Assembly (NCBI GenBank): GCA_026168805.1
Contig: JAPFDS010000047.1
Location: 35,241 to 98,684, forward strand
Length of the DNA: 63,444 bases
DNA from: Caryophanales bacterium
GTDB taxonomy: Bacteria > Bacillota > Bacilli > Bacillales > Amphibacillaceae
Direction: 5' to 3'
Shown: piece by piece, positions 42,028 to 51,132 of the stretch
How positions within the stretch are numbered: position 1 is the first letter of the stretch
Layout of the letters: the number at the start of each line of letters is the position of its first letter
Made by a program: the position numbers and the translations under genes
Notes under the pieces: generated by a model
The model's input: only the letters and a program-made list of their open reading frames with translations
Databases searched by the model: none
What the model was told of the DNA's origin: nothing

Positions 42028-42334
42028 ATCCTTTAAACTGTTCATATTGTTTATACAAATCTCGTAAAGCAGATTGTAATGCATTTCCTGCCTTTCCTAA
42101 ATAATGCTCTTTCATCTTTCTCAATGGAAAATCAATACCGTCCTGCAAGCTATGTCCTTTCAGTAATGTTTCTACAAACATACGGCCATGAGATGTTGCT
42201 AAAGTGCAGCTTGTGGAAACAATCACCGAATACTTTTTATCAATCTCTGCTGTAATGGTTAATGTTTCATAAATACTTTTAGCTGCCATACCAGATGGTA
42301 ATCGTGCATGTCCTGCTATAAAAATGGTGTTCAT
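42026..42334 (-). CDS. DUF3870-family protein
   Basis: 102 residues: FIAGHARLPSGMAAKSIYE, YSVIVSTSCTLATSHGRMFVETLLKGHSL, then PLRKMKEHYLGKAGNALQSAL. This is the DUF3870 pattern; such proteins are found beside amino-acid catabolic genes, with no known activity. It follows the IclR regulator by 18 bases and is probably co-expressed with it. Confidence 0.75.
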   Translation of the reverse strand: MNTIFIAGHARLPSGMAAKSIYETLTITAEIDKKYSVIVSTSCTLATSHGRMFVETLLKGHSLQDGIDFPLRKMKEHYLGKAGNALQSALRDLYKQYEQFKG

Positions 42335-42352
42335 CTGTGTGTAATCCTCTCT

Positions 42353-43117
42353 TCATTCCGCCCCGCGATACCCTAATTCTTCGGATATTTTCACAGCGGT
42401 TTGTTTTGTATGTTTTTTGATGTTTGTTAAGTTTTCACCTTCATAGTAACTTGAAAGACCACTCACTGCTAATGAAGCAACCACTTCATTTCTAAAATCA
42501 AAAATTGGATAGGAAACTCCAGTTGTGTGAGCATCTTGTTCCCCTTCACTAAAGGCAAATCCTTTTTCTCTAATTTCCTTCAATTCCTTGAGCAAATTAA
42601 TTTCATTAATTGTTTCTTTTCCATCTTTACAGTACAGTGTTTCAGATACTATTTGATTGATCTCAGCTTTCTGTAGATAAGCGAGGAGCATTTTTGGGCC
42701 TGATCCAATATGAAGAGGAGTACTTTTTCCAATTCTCGTATTCAATCGGAGGGCTCTTTTGTTATCTACCTTTTCAATATACACCGCTTTTAATTGATTC
42801 TCAACGACCAAATGAACAACTTCATTAATGTCTTCAGCTAGTTGTTCCATAAATGGAAGTGCTATTTCTCGCAGTTCTAAGCGATCTGAGACAAGCTCAC
42901 CTAATTCTAGTAACTTAAGTCCCAATTGATATCTACTGTCATGTCTTGTTTCTTTTGTTTTATATAAAAAGTGGCCTGCTTCTAATGTAGTGAGTAACCG
43001 GTAAGCTGTTGACTTAGGCATATTTGCTTTCGTAGCAATTTCTTGCAGCGTAAGTTCTCTTTCATTTTCGGTAAATAAATCGAGGAGGGATAATGCCTTT
43101 TTTACGCTTTGGTTCAT
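42353..43117 (-). CDS. IclR-family transcriptional regulator
   Basis: 254 residues from the ATG at 43117 (AAGGAG seven bases upstream). N-terminal winged helix (VKKALSLLDLFTENEREL... ATKANMPKSTAYRLLTTLE), then the IclR effector domain with KVDNKRALRLNTRIGKSTPLHIGSGPK and DAHTTGVSYPIFDF. IclR proteins typically sense small acids or catabolic intermediates. Located between the two catabolic operons, it is the obvious candidate regulator of both. Confidence 0.9.
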   Translation of the reverse strand: MNQSVKKALSLLDLFTENERELTLQEIATKANMPKSTAYRLLTTLEAGHFLYKTKETRHDSRYQLGLKLLELGELVSDRLELREIALPFMEQLAEDINEVVHLVVENQLKAVYIEKVDNKRALRLNTRIGKSTPLHIGSGPKMLLAYLQKAEINQIVSETLYCKDGKETINEINLLKELKEIREKGFAFSEGEQDAHTTGVSYPIFDFRNEVVASLAVSGLSSYYEGENLTNIKKHTKQTAVKISEELGYRGAE

Positions 43118-43180
43118 ACATAGGCTCCTTATTTTTATAGTAATCAATCCATTCTGAATTTGAATGAAAGAGAAAAAAGT

Positions 43181-43210
43181 CCCTCTACTTCATATACTGT
43201 TAGCAGAGGG
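43181..43210 (-). terminator. Intrinsic terminator of the lysine 6-dehydrogenase-like gene
   Basis: CCCTCTGC / GTAGAGGG stem with a T-run (ACTTTTTTC) on the minus strand, 30 bases beyond the stop at 43240. It separates that gene from the iclR gene. Confidence 0.75.
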
Positions 43211-43239
43211 AAACTTTTTGGGTTATATGTGGATCACTT

Positions 43240-44388
43240 TCATTCGTTACTTTCTTTAATGACTACATCACGCTTCTTTAATTCCTCAATATACTCTGCC
43301 CCTGGAACGATTGTTTCTGGTGGACAAACACCTTTCTTAGATATTGTTTTATTTCCAATTAGTTGAGCAACAATCGACACTGTGTTTGCTGTGGCCCTTG
43401 CCATAGCTGTCACATTATTTTTACGGTCTTTTACCGTTGTCATTTCATACGAATATGTTGCAGGTTTTCCGTCTTTTTCACCGGAAACAACGACACGAAG
43501 TAATACCGCGTCATCTTTGTCACCGAGTTCTACAATTGGATCAAGCACTTTTAAGAATACGTCCCGCGGACTTACTTTTTCTCCATCCACTTCCACTTCG
43601 AAATCCTTGCGCGTCAAATTAAGGTCGACGAGCAATTGAAATTTCTCCGCATGTCCTGGGTAGCGAATCGTTTTATATTCGAGTGTATCTAAATCAGGGA
43701 ACGAATGTAACAACGTTGATGTTCCGCCTGATGTATGAAACGCCTCCAGTGGCCCATAATTTTCAAAATAGAGACGCTCTACTTCAGATAACGATGCAAT
43801 ATCTTGTCTTTTTCCATCGCGAATAATATGAGAAGGGTCTGTATAGTGATCAAACAATCCTTCCATTGAGAACACGTGGTTATACTCCAGTGGCGCTTCA
43901 GGTTTCACTGGAATTCCACCGACGTATAATTTAATAGAATCCGTTGTATCTAGTTTACTAGCACCATATCCTGATAGAACATTGATCATCCCTGGTGCAA
44001 CTCCGAGATCTGGAATAACTGTTACTCCAGCCGCTTCAGCCTTGTCATTGAGTTCAAGCACTTTATCCGTTACATTACCAATGTGCCCTCCTAAGTCGAT
44101 GGAGTTCACTCCTACTTCAATGGCTGTTTGTGCAACAATTTCATTGAATGAATAAAATAGCGCATTAATAATGACATCAAATTGTTTCATAAAATTTGCA
44201 AGTTCCTCGTGATTGCTCGCATCGACTGCATACGCTTTCAATTTTGATGAATCAAGTTGATCGCAAACTTTTTCTGCTAATTCAACGTTCAAATCTGCTA
44301 AACCTACTTCAGTAACCCCTTCGCTCATCACAAGATCTCGTGCCGCTTCTTTTCCCATTAATCCTGATCCTAATACACCTATTTTCAT
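43240..44388 (-). CDS. Saccharopine dehydrogenase-fold enzyme, predicted lysine 6-dehydrogenase
   Basis: 382 residues from the ATG at 44388 (GGAG eight bases upstream). N-terminal Rossmann fold with [16 protein letters not shown], then [20 protein letters not shown] and [18 protein letters not shown], which belong to the saccharopine dehydrogenase/lysine 6-dehydrogenase group; [17 protein letters not shown] is also typical. Length fits Geobacillus-type lysine 6-dehydrogenase (about 385), which oxidises the epsilon-amino group of L-lysine with NAD to allysine (cyclising to piperideine-6-carboxylate). Saccharopine reductase-like activity is an alternative, but no second subunit is present. First step of the proposed pathway. 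Confidence 0.78.
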   Translation of the reverse strand: MKIGVLGSGLMGKEAARDLVMSEGVTEVGLADLNVELAEKVCDQLDSSKLKAYAVDASNHEELANFMKQFDVIINALFYSFNEIVAQTAIEVGVNSIDLGGHIGNVTDKVLELNDKAEAAGVTVIPDLGVAPGMINVLSGYGASKLDTTDSIKLYVGGIPVKPEAPLEYNHVFSMEGLFDHYTDPSHIIRDGKRQDIASLSEVERLYFENYGPLEAFHTSGGTSTLLHSFPDLDTLEYKTIRYPGHAEKFQLLVDLNLTRKDFEVEVDGEKVSPRDVFLKVLDPIVELGDKDDAVLLRVVVSGEKDGKPATYSYEMTTVKDRKNNVTAMARATANTVSIVAQLIGNKTISKKGVCPPETIVPGAEYIEELKKRDVVIKESNE

Positions 44389-44418
44389 ATGATTCACTCC
44401 TTAAGTTTTTTTTATGTA

Positions 44419-44737
44419 GAGGTTAAGACAAAAGAATTAAAGTTAACTTAAATACGAACATTCTAATGTAACAAGTGGAATTCCCCCGCTTCGGAAATAT
44501 ACTTCGCTTTCCTGCGGGCGGCTGGCAAGCCTCCTCGTGTTAAGGAAGGTCGACTAAACCCGGCCTTTGCGGCCAACGTCGACATACCCCTTGCCGGGGC
44601 AGGGTCTTGCCTATGCCTCTTCTCCCGCGGGGAAGAAGAATTGCAGTTCATTCTTCACTCGTCTACGTATATTTCCTACGCTATATTAGAGTGTTATTCG
44701 TATTTTTGTAGATACAACTTTGATTTGTCCCAACCTC
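44419..44737. repeat. Large palindromic dispersed element, copy 2
   Basis: About 320 bp, sharing both ends and most arms with copy 1 (31084-31353), from GAGGTTAAGACAAA to TTTGTCCCAACCTC. The apex (44534-44601) differs: it holds about 50 extra bases that are themselves palindromic (two GTCGAC sites). It lies between the lysine 6-dehydrogenase-like gene and the aldehyde dehydrogenase gene and may act as a transcript processing or termination site. No protein is encoded. Confidence 0.8.
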
Positions 44738-44750
44738 GTATAACCTTTTA

Positions 44751-46247
44751 TTAATCTACGTCAATTTGTGCACGTTGTAGTTTTCCACTGTAGTCGACAT
44801 AGACTGCTTTCCACTCTGTGAATACATCAAGTGCCTGGACTCCAGAATCACGGTGTCCATTTCCTGTTCCTTTTGTTCCACCGAATGGGAGATGAATTTC
44901 TGCTCCTGTCGTTCCAGCATTTACATAGACAATACCTGTGTCTAAATCACGCTGTGCAGCAAATACTTGGTTCACATCTTTTGTGAAGATTGAGCTTGAT
45001 AATCCAAAGGTAACACTATTATTCACTTCAATAGCTTCTTCAAAGCTACCTACTGAAATGAGTGATACAACTGGTCCGAAGATTTCTTCTTGAGAAATGC
45101 GCATATCAGCCGTTGCATCGGTAAATAATGTTGGCTCAAAATATTTACCTTCCGCATATTCTCCTTCATTCATTGGAGAACCTCCTGCGAGTAATGTAGC
45201 ACCTTCGTCTTTACCAATTTGAACGTATTTTTCAATTTTTTCCATACCTGCATCATTAATGATTGGTCCAACTTTGACGGAATCTTCCAGTCCATTTCCA
45301 ATCGTTAAATGCTTCATCTGTTCAACAAGACGCTTTTCTAATTCTTCTTTCACATCTTCATGAACGATCACACGGCTACAAGCTGTACATCTTTGGCCAC
45401 TTGTTCCAAATGCACTCCATAGAATGCCTTCGACCGCTAACTCTATATCTGCATCATCCATAACGATGACTGCGTTCTTTCCACCCATTTCTAATGAAAC
45501 CTTTTTCAATTGTTTCCCACAGTCAGATGCGATACTTCTTCCGACATCATTTGATCCTGTAAATGAAATCACTTGAATGTCAGGATGATGAACCATAGCA
45601 TCTCCTACTTGAGAACCTGAACCATATACGACGTTAATAACACCTTTAGGAAGTCCTGCTTCTTCAAAAATCTCAACCATCTTTTGTGCCATAATTGGTG
45701 TTTCAGTCGCTGGTTTCCACACAACGGTGTTTCCAGCTACAATTGCCGGGAATGACTTCCATGTAGCAATTGCAATCGGGAAGTTCCACGGCGTAATGAT
45801 TCCTACGACGCCAACTGGTGCACGCTGGCTCATCGCAAATTTATTTTGCAGTTCAGCTGGTGTTGTATGGCCAAATAGACGACGGCCTTCTCCTGCCATG
45901 TAAAATGCCATATCAATGCCTTCTTGTACTTCTCCGCGTGCTTCCTCTAACACTTTTCCGTTTTCCATAGTAAGTAAACGAGAAATTTCTTCTTTCTTCT
46001 CTTTCATGAGGCGTCCAACTTCATACAGGACTTCTGCACGTTGAGGAGCTGGAACAAGTGCCCACTCTTTTTGAGCTGTTTTAGCAGACGCGACTGCTGC
46101 ATCTACACTATCCTTTGATGATAAAGGCACGTTTACAACGGTTTCTCCTGTCGCTGGGTTGATGACAGCTGTTGATTCCTTTACATCAACAAACTCCCCA
46201 TTAATAAAGTTTTGTAATTGATCTACTTTTAATCCTTCTACTGCCAT
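44751..46247 (-). CDS. Aldehyde dehydrogenase, predicted aminoadipate semialdehyde (allysine) dehydrogenase
   Basis: 498 residues. Catalytic Cys in TSGQRCTACSR, Glu in SLEMGGKNAV, cofactor site TPWNFPIA and FTGSNDVG. The C-terminus (AGTTGAEIHLPFGGTKGTGN, then WKAVYVDYSGKLQRAQID) has the TGAEIHLPFGG and DYSGxLQRAQI style seen in ALDH7-type enzymes, the family of alpha-aminoadipic semialdehyde dehydrogenases. It would take allysine to 2-aminoadipate. Followed 18 bases upstream on the same transcript by the ThDP enzyme gene. Confidence 0.85.
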   Translation of the reverse strand: MAVEGLKVDQLQNFINGEFVDVKESTAVINPATGETVVNVPLSSKDSVDAAVASAKTAQKEWALVPAPQRAEVLYEVGRLMKEKKEEISRLLTMENGKVLEEARGEVQEGIDMAFYMAGEGRRLFGHTTPAELQNKFAMSQRAPVGVVGIITPWNFPIAIATWKSFPAIVAGNTVVWKPATETPIMAQKMVEIFEEAGLPKGVINVVYGSGSQVGDAMVHHPDIQVISFTGSNDVGRSIASDCGKQLKKVSLEMGGKNAVIVMDDADIELAVEGILWSAFGTSGQRCTACSRVIVHEDVKEELEKRLVEQMKHLTIGNGLEDSVKVGPIINDAGMEKIEKYVQIGKDEGATLLAGGSPMNEGEYAEGKYFEPTLFTDATADMRISQEEIFGPVVSLISVGSFEEAIEVNNSVTFGLSSSIFTKDVNQVFAAQRDLDTGIVYVNAGTTGAEIHLPFGGTKGTGNGHRDSGVQALDVFTEWKAVYVDYSGKLQRAQIDVD

Positions 46248-46265
46248 GTTTATTCCTCCTATATA

Positions 46266-47924
46266 TTAATCCTTAGCACGATCACGAATATCTGTAATCG
46301 TGGAACCCACTGAAATTTGTTCTTTTCCTGTAATAATCTCAATCAATGCTGGCTTATTTTGGGCCATAGCCGCATCCAATGCTGTTTGAAATTCCTCTGC
46401 CGTTTCGACAAAGTACCCTTCCGCTCCAAAACTTTTAGCCATATCAACAAATGAAACCTTACCTAAGTCTGTTCCGACAACTTTTTCTGGATAATGCATT
46501 TCTTGGTGCATACGAATGGTTCCATACATATCATTGTTAAACACCAAACTTATAATGGGAACATCATACCTTACAGCTGTCTCCAGTTCCTGGGCGGTCA
46601 TCATAAACCCTCCATCACCTGACAGAGAAACAACTGTTTTATGTGGAAATGCTAGTTTAGCACCAATCGCTGCCGGCATCCCATACCCCATTGCTCCCGA
46701 AGTTGGGCCTACAAATGTATCCTTTTCTTTAAATGGGTAAAACGAGTGTAGCCAACCAGCAAAGTTCCCAGCGTCGGTTGTAAGCAGTGCATCACCCGGA
46801 AGTGTCTTCTCTAAGATTGAGATAATGCGTTTATTAATGACGTCATCTTCTGTTACATCTAGAGCAGCAGCTTCTTTAAAAGCTTCATGTCTAGATGTGG
46901 CCCAATCTGTCCAACTCGGAATGAGATCGATTCCTTTCATAGCTTCTAGGGCTTCCTTTGCATCTGCAACAATGCCTACATCAGGTACAAACACTTTTCC
47001 AAGTGTATCGTAACTAATATCGATATGAATAAGCTTCTTATCAGGAGTGATAATGGAATAATCTTGTGTAGTTACTTCCGATAACCTAGAGCCAACTGCA
47101 ATCACAACATCCGCTTCTTGAATCGTTTGTTTTTCTGCAGCATGCATGCCAAGACCAAAGTGTCCTGCGTATAGTTTGTGATCGTTCGGAAACACGTCTT
47201 GTCTTCTAAAAGATGCCATTACTGGTAAACTATATTTCTCAGCAAATGAGACAAGGGATTCTTCCCCTCCTGCACTTTTCACACCACCACCGGCAATGAT
47301 GAGAGGTTTCTTCGCTTGCTCTAATACTTCCTCGACACGTTCAACTTCTTGAATCGATGGCACAGGTGTTGGACGATCAACTGTTGGGCTGAACATCATT
47401 TCTGCTTCTACTGGAAGTACATCTTCTGGAAGAGAAATAACGACTGGTCCAGGACGTCCAGATGTTGCTACACGAAAGGCGCGTTGCATGATTTCAGCCA
47501 TTCTTTCTGGGTGCGTTACTTCTACCGCCCATTTAGAAATAGGTTGAAAAAACTGGTCCAAGTCTACTTCTTGGAATCCTTCTCTTCCACGAAACTTACT
47601 ATGTACTTGGCCAAGTAGTACAATCATTGGTGTTGAGTCTTGGTATGCCGTATGCACTCCAATGGATAAATTGGCTGCTCCTACACCACGAGTCGCCAAC
47701 ACAATGCCTGGCTTTTTATTCGATTTTGCATACCCTTCAGCCATAAATGATGCTCCACCTTCATGCCTCGTTGAAATCACTTGGATAGAAGATTCATCAT
47801 GTAGTGCGTCTAATACTGGTAAATAACTTTCACCCGGTACACAAAAGACTTTTTCAATATGTTCTCGTTTTAAATTTTCAATAATCGCTTGTGCAGCGGT
47901 CATATTTTTGATTTCTTTCCCCAT
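46266..47924 (-). CDS. ThDP-dependent decarboxylase of the acetolactate synthase family, predicted 2-oxoadipate decarboxylase
   Basis: 552 residues from the ATG at 47924 (GGTGAGG five bases upstream). The three ALS-like domains are present. The ThDP-activating Glu is in STRHEGGASFMAEG (E55) and the Mg/ThDP motif is SLSGDGGFMMTAQEL with NNDMYGTI downstream. It lacks the FAD-binding and regulatory-subunit context of biosynthetic ALS, and no ilvN or ilvC is nearby. Among catabolic neighbours that make 2-oxoadipate and use glutarate semialdehyde, decarboxylation of 2-oxoadipate is the missing step, so I propose that role. ALS, glyoxylate carboligase or other 2-oxoacid decarboxylase activity remain alternatives. 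Confidence 0.8.
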   Translation of the reverse strand: MGKEIKNMTAAQAIIENLKREHIEKVFCVPGESYLPVLDALHDESSIQVISTRHEGGASFMAEGYAKSNKKPGIVLATRGVGAANLSIGVHTAYQDSTPMIVLLGQVHSKFRGREGFQEVDLDQFFQPISKWAVEVTHPERMAEIMQRAFRVATSGRPGPVVISLPEDVLPVEAEMMFSPTVDRPTPVPSIQEVERVEEVLEQAKKPLIIAGGGVKSAGGEESLVSFAEKYSLPVMASFRRQDVFPNDHKLYAGHFGLGMHAAEKQTIQEADVVIAVGSRLSEVTTQDYSIITPDKKLIHIDISYDTLGKVFVPDVGIVADAKEALEAMKGIDLIPSWTDWATSRHEAFKEAAALDVTEDDVINKRIISILEKTLPGDALLTTDAGNFAGWLHSFYPFKEKDTFVGPTSGAMGYGMPAAIGAKLAFPHKTVVSLSGDGGFMMTAQELETAVRYDVPIISLVFNNDMYGTIRMHQEMHYPEKVVGTDLGKVSFVDMAKSFGAEGYFVETAEEFQTALDAAMAQNKPALIEIITGKEQISVGSTITDIRDRAKD

Positions 47925-47946
47925 ACGTTCCTCACCTACAATCAAA

Positions 47947-49110
47947 TTATAGTTGTATATGTTGTAAACGTTTAACTACTTCATCAAACCTCTTCGTTGT
48001 TACGGTTAACGCAATGCGAAAATATCCCTCCCCGCCTGAGCCAAATGCTGAGCCTGGTGTTACGATCATTCCCGCTTCTTCCAGTAACATTTCTGCAAAA
48101 GATGCAGACGTGTATCCTTTAGGAACTTCTGCCCAGACAAAGATGGTTCCACGTGGTTTTTCAAAGCGGATGCCTAGACCCTCTAATGCCTGGCATACTT
48201 TTTCCATGCGTCCTTCGATAATTTCATTGTTTTTCTGCACCTTTGACAAATCACTTGTAAGTGCTGTCGCAGCAGCGAGTTGAATGGGGATAAATTGACT
48301 AGAATCTAGGTTGCTTTTAAGTGTGGACAAAGATTTAATAACATCTTTATTTCCAACAATATAGCCTATTCTCCACCCGGTCATATTAAAACTTTTTGAT
48401 AATGAACCAAATTCAACTGCATATTCTTTTGCTTGAGGTACTTGTAAAATACTCGGTGAAACATAATCACCAAAGGTAACTAAATCATAAGCTGCATCAT
48501 TCGCAACAATCATTTTATGATTACGTGCAAATGTGACCGCTTTCATAAAAACGTTAAAATCGACTGTTGCCGATGTTGGATTGCTCGGATAATTTAACAT
48601 CAACAATTTCGCTTGGTCGATATCTGTTTGATCTATTTCATCCAATTGAGGTTCATATCCATGTGTTGCATCGATTGGATATGGCACATTTACTCCTCCG
48701 GCTAACTGAATGGCAGTCGTGTATACTGGATAACCAGGATTTGGAGTAAGTATGACATCCCCCTCATTGACAACTGCTTGAATCGTGTTTGCAATTCCTT
48801 CTTTCGATCCAATTAATGTTAACACTTCTGTATTTGGATCGAGCTCGACTCCATAATGCGTCTGATAAAAGCTTGCGACAGCTTCTCTAAACTCTTCAGT
48901 TCCACTATAGGGTGCATATACATGATTGTCTGCCTTCTTCACTTCTTTCATTAAACGATCAATGATGAAGTCTGGAGTAGGTAAATCTGGTGCCCCAATC
49001 CCTAAATCGATTACATCTACACCACGGGATTGTAACTCTTTCTTTCTCTCTTGAAACTTTGAAAACAAATACGGCGGTAACTCTTGGACTTTATCGGAGA
49101 CAAACTCCAT
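47947..49110 (-). CDS. Class I/II aminotransferase, predicted 2-aminoadipate aminotransferase
   Basis: 387 residues. PLP fold-type I: VIDLGIGAPDLPTP at the N-terminus, NYPSNPTSATV, the Schiff-base lysine in SLSKSFNMTGWRIGY and the Arg near the end in EGYFRIALT. This resembles LL-diaminopimelate/aminoadipate aminotransferases. In context it would convert 2-aminoadipate plus 2-oxoglutarate to 2-oxoadipate plus glutamate. First enzyme gene of the transcript that includes the ThDP enzyme and the ALDH. Confidence 0.83.
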   Translation of the reverse strand: MEFVSDKVQELPPYLFSKFQERKKELQSRGVDVIDLGIGAPDLPTPDFIIDRLMKEVKKADNHVYAPYSGTEEFREAVASFYQTHYGVELDPNTEVLTLIGSKEGIANTIQAVVNEGDVILTPNPGYPVYTTAIQLAGGVNVPYPIDATHGYEPQLDEIDQTDIDQAKLLMLNYPSNPTSATVDFNVFMKAVTFARNHKMIVANDAAYDLVTFGDYVSPSILQVPQAKEYAVEFGSLSKSFNMTGWRIGYIVGNKDVIKSLSTLKSNLDSSQFIPIQLAAATALTSDLSKVQKNNEIIEGRMEKVCQALEGLGIRFEKPRGTIFVWAEVPKGYTSASFAEMLLEEAGMIVTPGSAFGSGGEGYFRIALTVTTKRFDEVVKRLQHIQL

Positions 49111-49230
49111 CTCTCAACCCCCTGTTTCAATAGATGAAATGCCATTCCAATTTCAAAATGACAACGCTTTAAGTATAAAATAGTCTTCACTTATTTGCAA
49201 TTATTTTACTTTTAAAAGTAAAGAATCAAA

Positions 49231-49343
49231 TGAATTTCATAATTACCAAAACCAGCTATGTCACTATAATATGTAGTTGCGAAGGATCCAACGAAACTAC
49301 ATATTGTAGTGATATAGCATGAAACACGTATTATGAAATTCAT
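49231..49343. repeat. 113-bp palindromic element, copy 1
   Basis: Terminal inverted repeats ATGAATTTCATAAT / ATTATGAAATTCAT and inner arms AGCTATGTCACTATAATATGTAGTT / AACTACATATTGTAGTGATATAGC around a short loop. A second copy is at 60857-60970 with compensating changes. Located between the aminotransferase and the NhaC-type carrier gene. Non-coding. Confidence 0.8.
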
Positions 49344-49374
49344 TAAATCAATACAGAATAGCCAAAAAAAGATA

Positions 49375-49405
49375 GCCCCATCCAATTATTTCTACGGAAT
49401 GGGGC
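49375..49405 (-). terminator. Intrinsic terminator of the NhaC-type gene
   Basis: GCCCCATTCC / GGATGGGGC followed by TATCTTTTTTT on the minus strand, just beyond the stop at 49414. Confidence 0.85.
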
Positions 49406-49413
49406 ATCTTTGT

Positions 49414-51009
49414 TTATTTTGCAATTTGTTCTTCTTGTTCTTTGATTTGTGGTGGCTTATTGCTCCTGATGAATGCAAGTATGACCAATCCTACGAGTAC
49501 AGCTGCTAGACCAAACCATACACTTCCCGTAAGCCCTAAAACTAAGTACCCTAATCCTGCAATTCCTGCAGCGACAAGAGCATATGGTAATTGTGTGGAA
49601 AAGTGATCATACAAGCTACAATCTGCCCCAGTAGCTGATAAAATGGTCGTATCTGAAATAGGCGAGCAATGATCACCGAATACCGCACCCGCTAGAACCG
49701 CCGCTAATACAGGAAGTAATAATTCAATATCAGTTGCTCCCGCAATTTGACCGGCGATTGGTAACAATATCGCAAATGACCCCCATGAAGTTCCAGTAGC
49801 AAAGGCTATAAAACCTGCCATTAAAAAGACGATCAGTGGGAGAAGTGTCAAGCTAATATTAGATCCTTCCACTAAACCTGCTAAGTACTCCCCTGTCTGT
49901 AATTGTTCGATTAAAGTGGAAATTGCCCACGCAAAGATTAAAATCAAAAATGCTCCAAGCATTGATTTTATCCCTACGACGATCCCTCTGCCAAAGTCAC
50001 TCCACGTAACTTTATTAGCCGATAAATGACGCATAAACAATAACCACGTAGTAATAATACCTACAATTCCACCGACAAGTAATGCTAACGAAACATCTGC
50101 TTCACCAAAAATGTTCATAAGCGTATTAGACATATCTCCATCTGCCTTCACTACTTGGAGTCCATCCCAGTAAATCATTCCTACTGTGGCAATAAATAGC
50201 AATCCAATCGGTAAAAATAAATCACTTGTTTTTCCAATCGAGCTCATCGGAAGGTCTTCTTCCTCTTGAGAATTACGTTCTTGGTCATCGCTTTCTACTT
50301 GACCTGTCTCCAGTGCTCTCAGTTCATGTTTCTTCATCGGACCAAAATCCGATTGTCGAATGGCAATAACGAAGACCGTTCCTAGTGCAGCCCAGACATA
50401 AAAATTCATTGGAATCATTTGAAGAAAGGCGCCAAATGGACTGTATTCTGTCACGTTTTCAGCAACAAGCACCGATCCAATGAGTCCAATAATATACGCT
50501 CCCCAACTAGAAATCGGAGCAATAACAGATATTGGTGCAGCTGTTGAGTCAACAATATATGCTAGTTTGGCACGAGACACACGATGCTTATCTGTTACTG
50601 GACGCGAAATTGGTCCGACAGTTAAACTGTTAAAGTAATCATCTATGAATATTATAATTCCTAAGACCATCGTCATAATTTGTGCACCTGCACGTGTTTT
50701 CACTCGTTTAATCATCCACTCTCCAAACGCATGCGTGCCACCCATCATACTTACGAAAGAAGTAAGTATTCCAAGTAGTAAAACAAACAATAAAATATAC
50801 ACGTTCCACGTGTTTAAAGCACCATCTTCTACAAAAACGCCTTTAAAGGCTTCCCAAATAAGCGTAAGCGCCTCTGTGAAGTGAAAATTCACCGTGAAAA
50901 ATGCAGCAGCAACAATCCCAACTCCAAGCGACAAGATAACCCTTTTTGTGAGCAACACCATTACAATCATAAGTATTGGTGGTAATAGTGCCCAGATTGA
51001 ATTTGTCAA
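49414..51009 (-). CDS. NhaC-family Na+/H+ antiporter-like carrier
   Basis: 531 residues starting with TTG at 51009 (GAGGAGG eight bases upstream). About 12 membrane helices; NhaC motifs include IVDSTAAPISVIAPISSWGAY, GTSWGSFAILLPIAG and GDHCSPISDTTILSATGADC. It has a charged cytosolic loop (KKHELRALETGQVESDDQE). Although named Na+/H+ antiporters, several relatives carry amino acids. Its place upstream of the lysine-degrading enzymes suggests lysine or other amino-acid uptake, but it has its own terminator and is not clearly in their transcript. Confidence 0.82.
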   Translation of the reverse strand: MTNSIWALLPPILMIVMVLLTKRVILSLGVGIVAAAFFTVNFHFTEALTLIWEAFKGVFVEDGALNTWNVYILLFVLLLGILTSFVSMMGGTHAFGEWMIKRVKTRAGAQIMTMVLGIIIFIDDYFNSLTVGPISRPVTDKHRVSRAKLAYIVDSTAAPISVIAPISSWGAYIIGLIGSVLVAENVTEYSPFGAFLQMIPMNFYVWAALGTVFVIAIRQSDFGPMKKHELRALETGQVESDDQERNSQEEEDLPMSSIGKTSDLFLPIGLLFIATVGMIYWDGLQVVKADGDMSNTLMNIFGEADVSLALLVGGIVGIITTWLLFMRHLSANKVTWSDFGRGIVVGIKSMLGAFLILIFAWAISTLIEQLQTGEYLAGLVEGSNISLTLLPLIVFLMAGFIAFATGTSWGSFAILLPIAGQIAGATDIELLLPVLAAVLAGAVFGDHCSPISDTTILSATGADCSLYDHFSTQLPYALVAAGIAGLGYLVLGLTGSVWFGLAAVLVGLVILAFIRSNKPPQIKEQEEQIAK

Positions 51010-51132
51010 AATCTTTCCCTCCTCATCATATGAAGCTTTATCCTTACTATATTATTCTCCAATGGATCTAATAATCCTTTTTTGGGAAATCATTTTGGAG
51101 CGAGCATTTACTCAATGTCGCTCCATTTTTCG

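Noticed and set aside
44463-44651. Minus-strand 62-codon frame, Arg/Pro-rich
   Set aside because: It lies wholly inside the GC-rich palindromic element and is absent from the other copy.
46266-47924. Biosynthetic acetolactate synthase (ilvB/alsS)
   Set aside because: No ilvN, ilvC, leu or alsD gene is nearby and the neighbours are catabolic; kept only as an alternative activity.
51077-51129. Hairpin TGGAGCGA...TCGCTCCA as thiE terminator
   Set aside because: Its T-run is on the plus strand, wrong for thiE, and no plus-strand gene precedes it; function unclear, so not listed.
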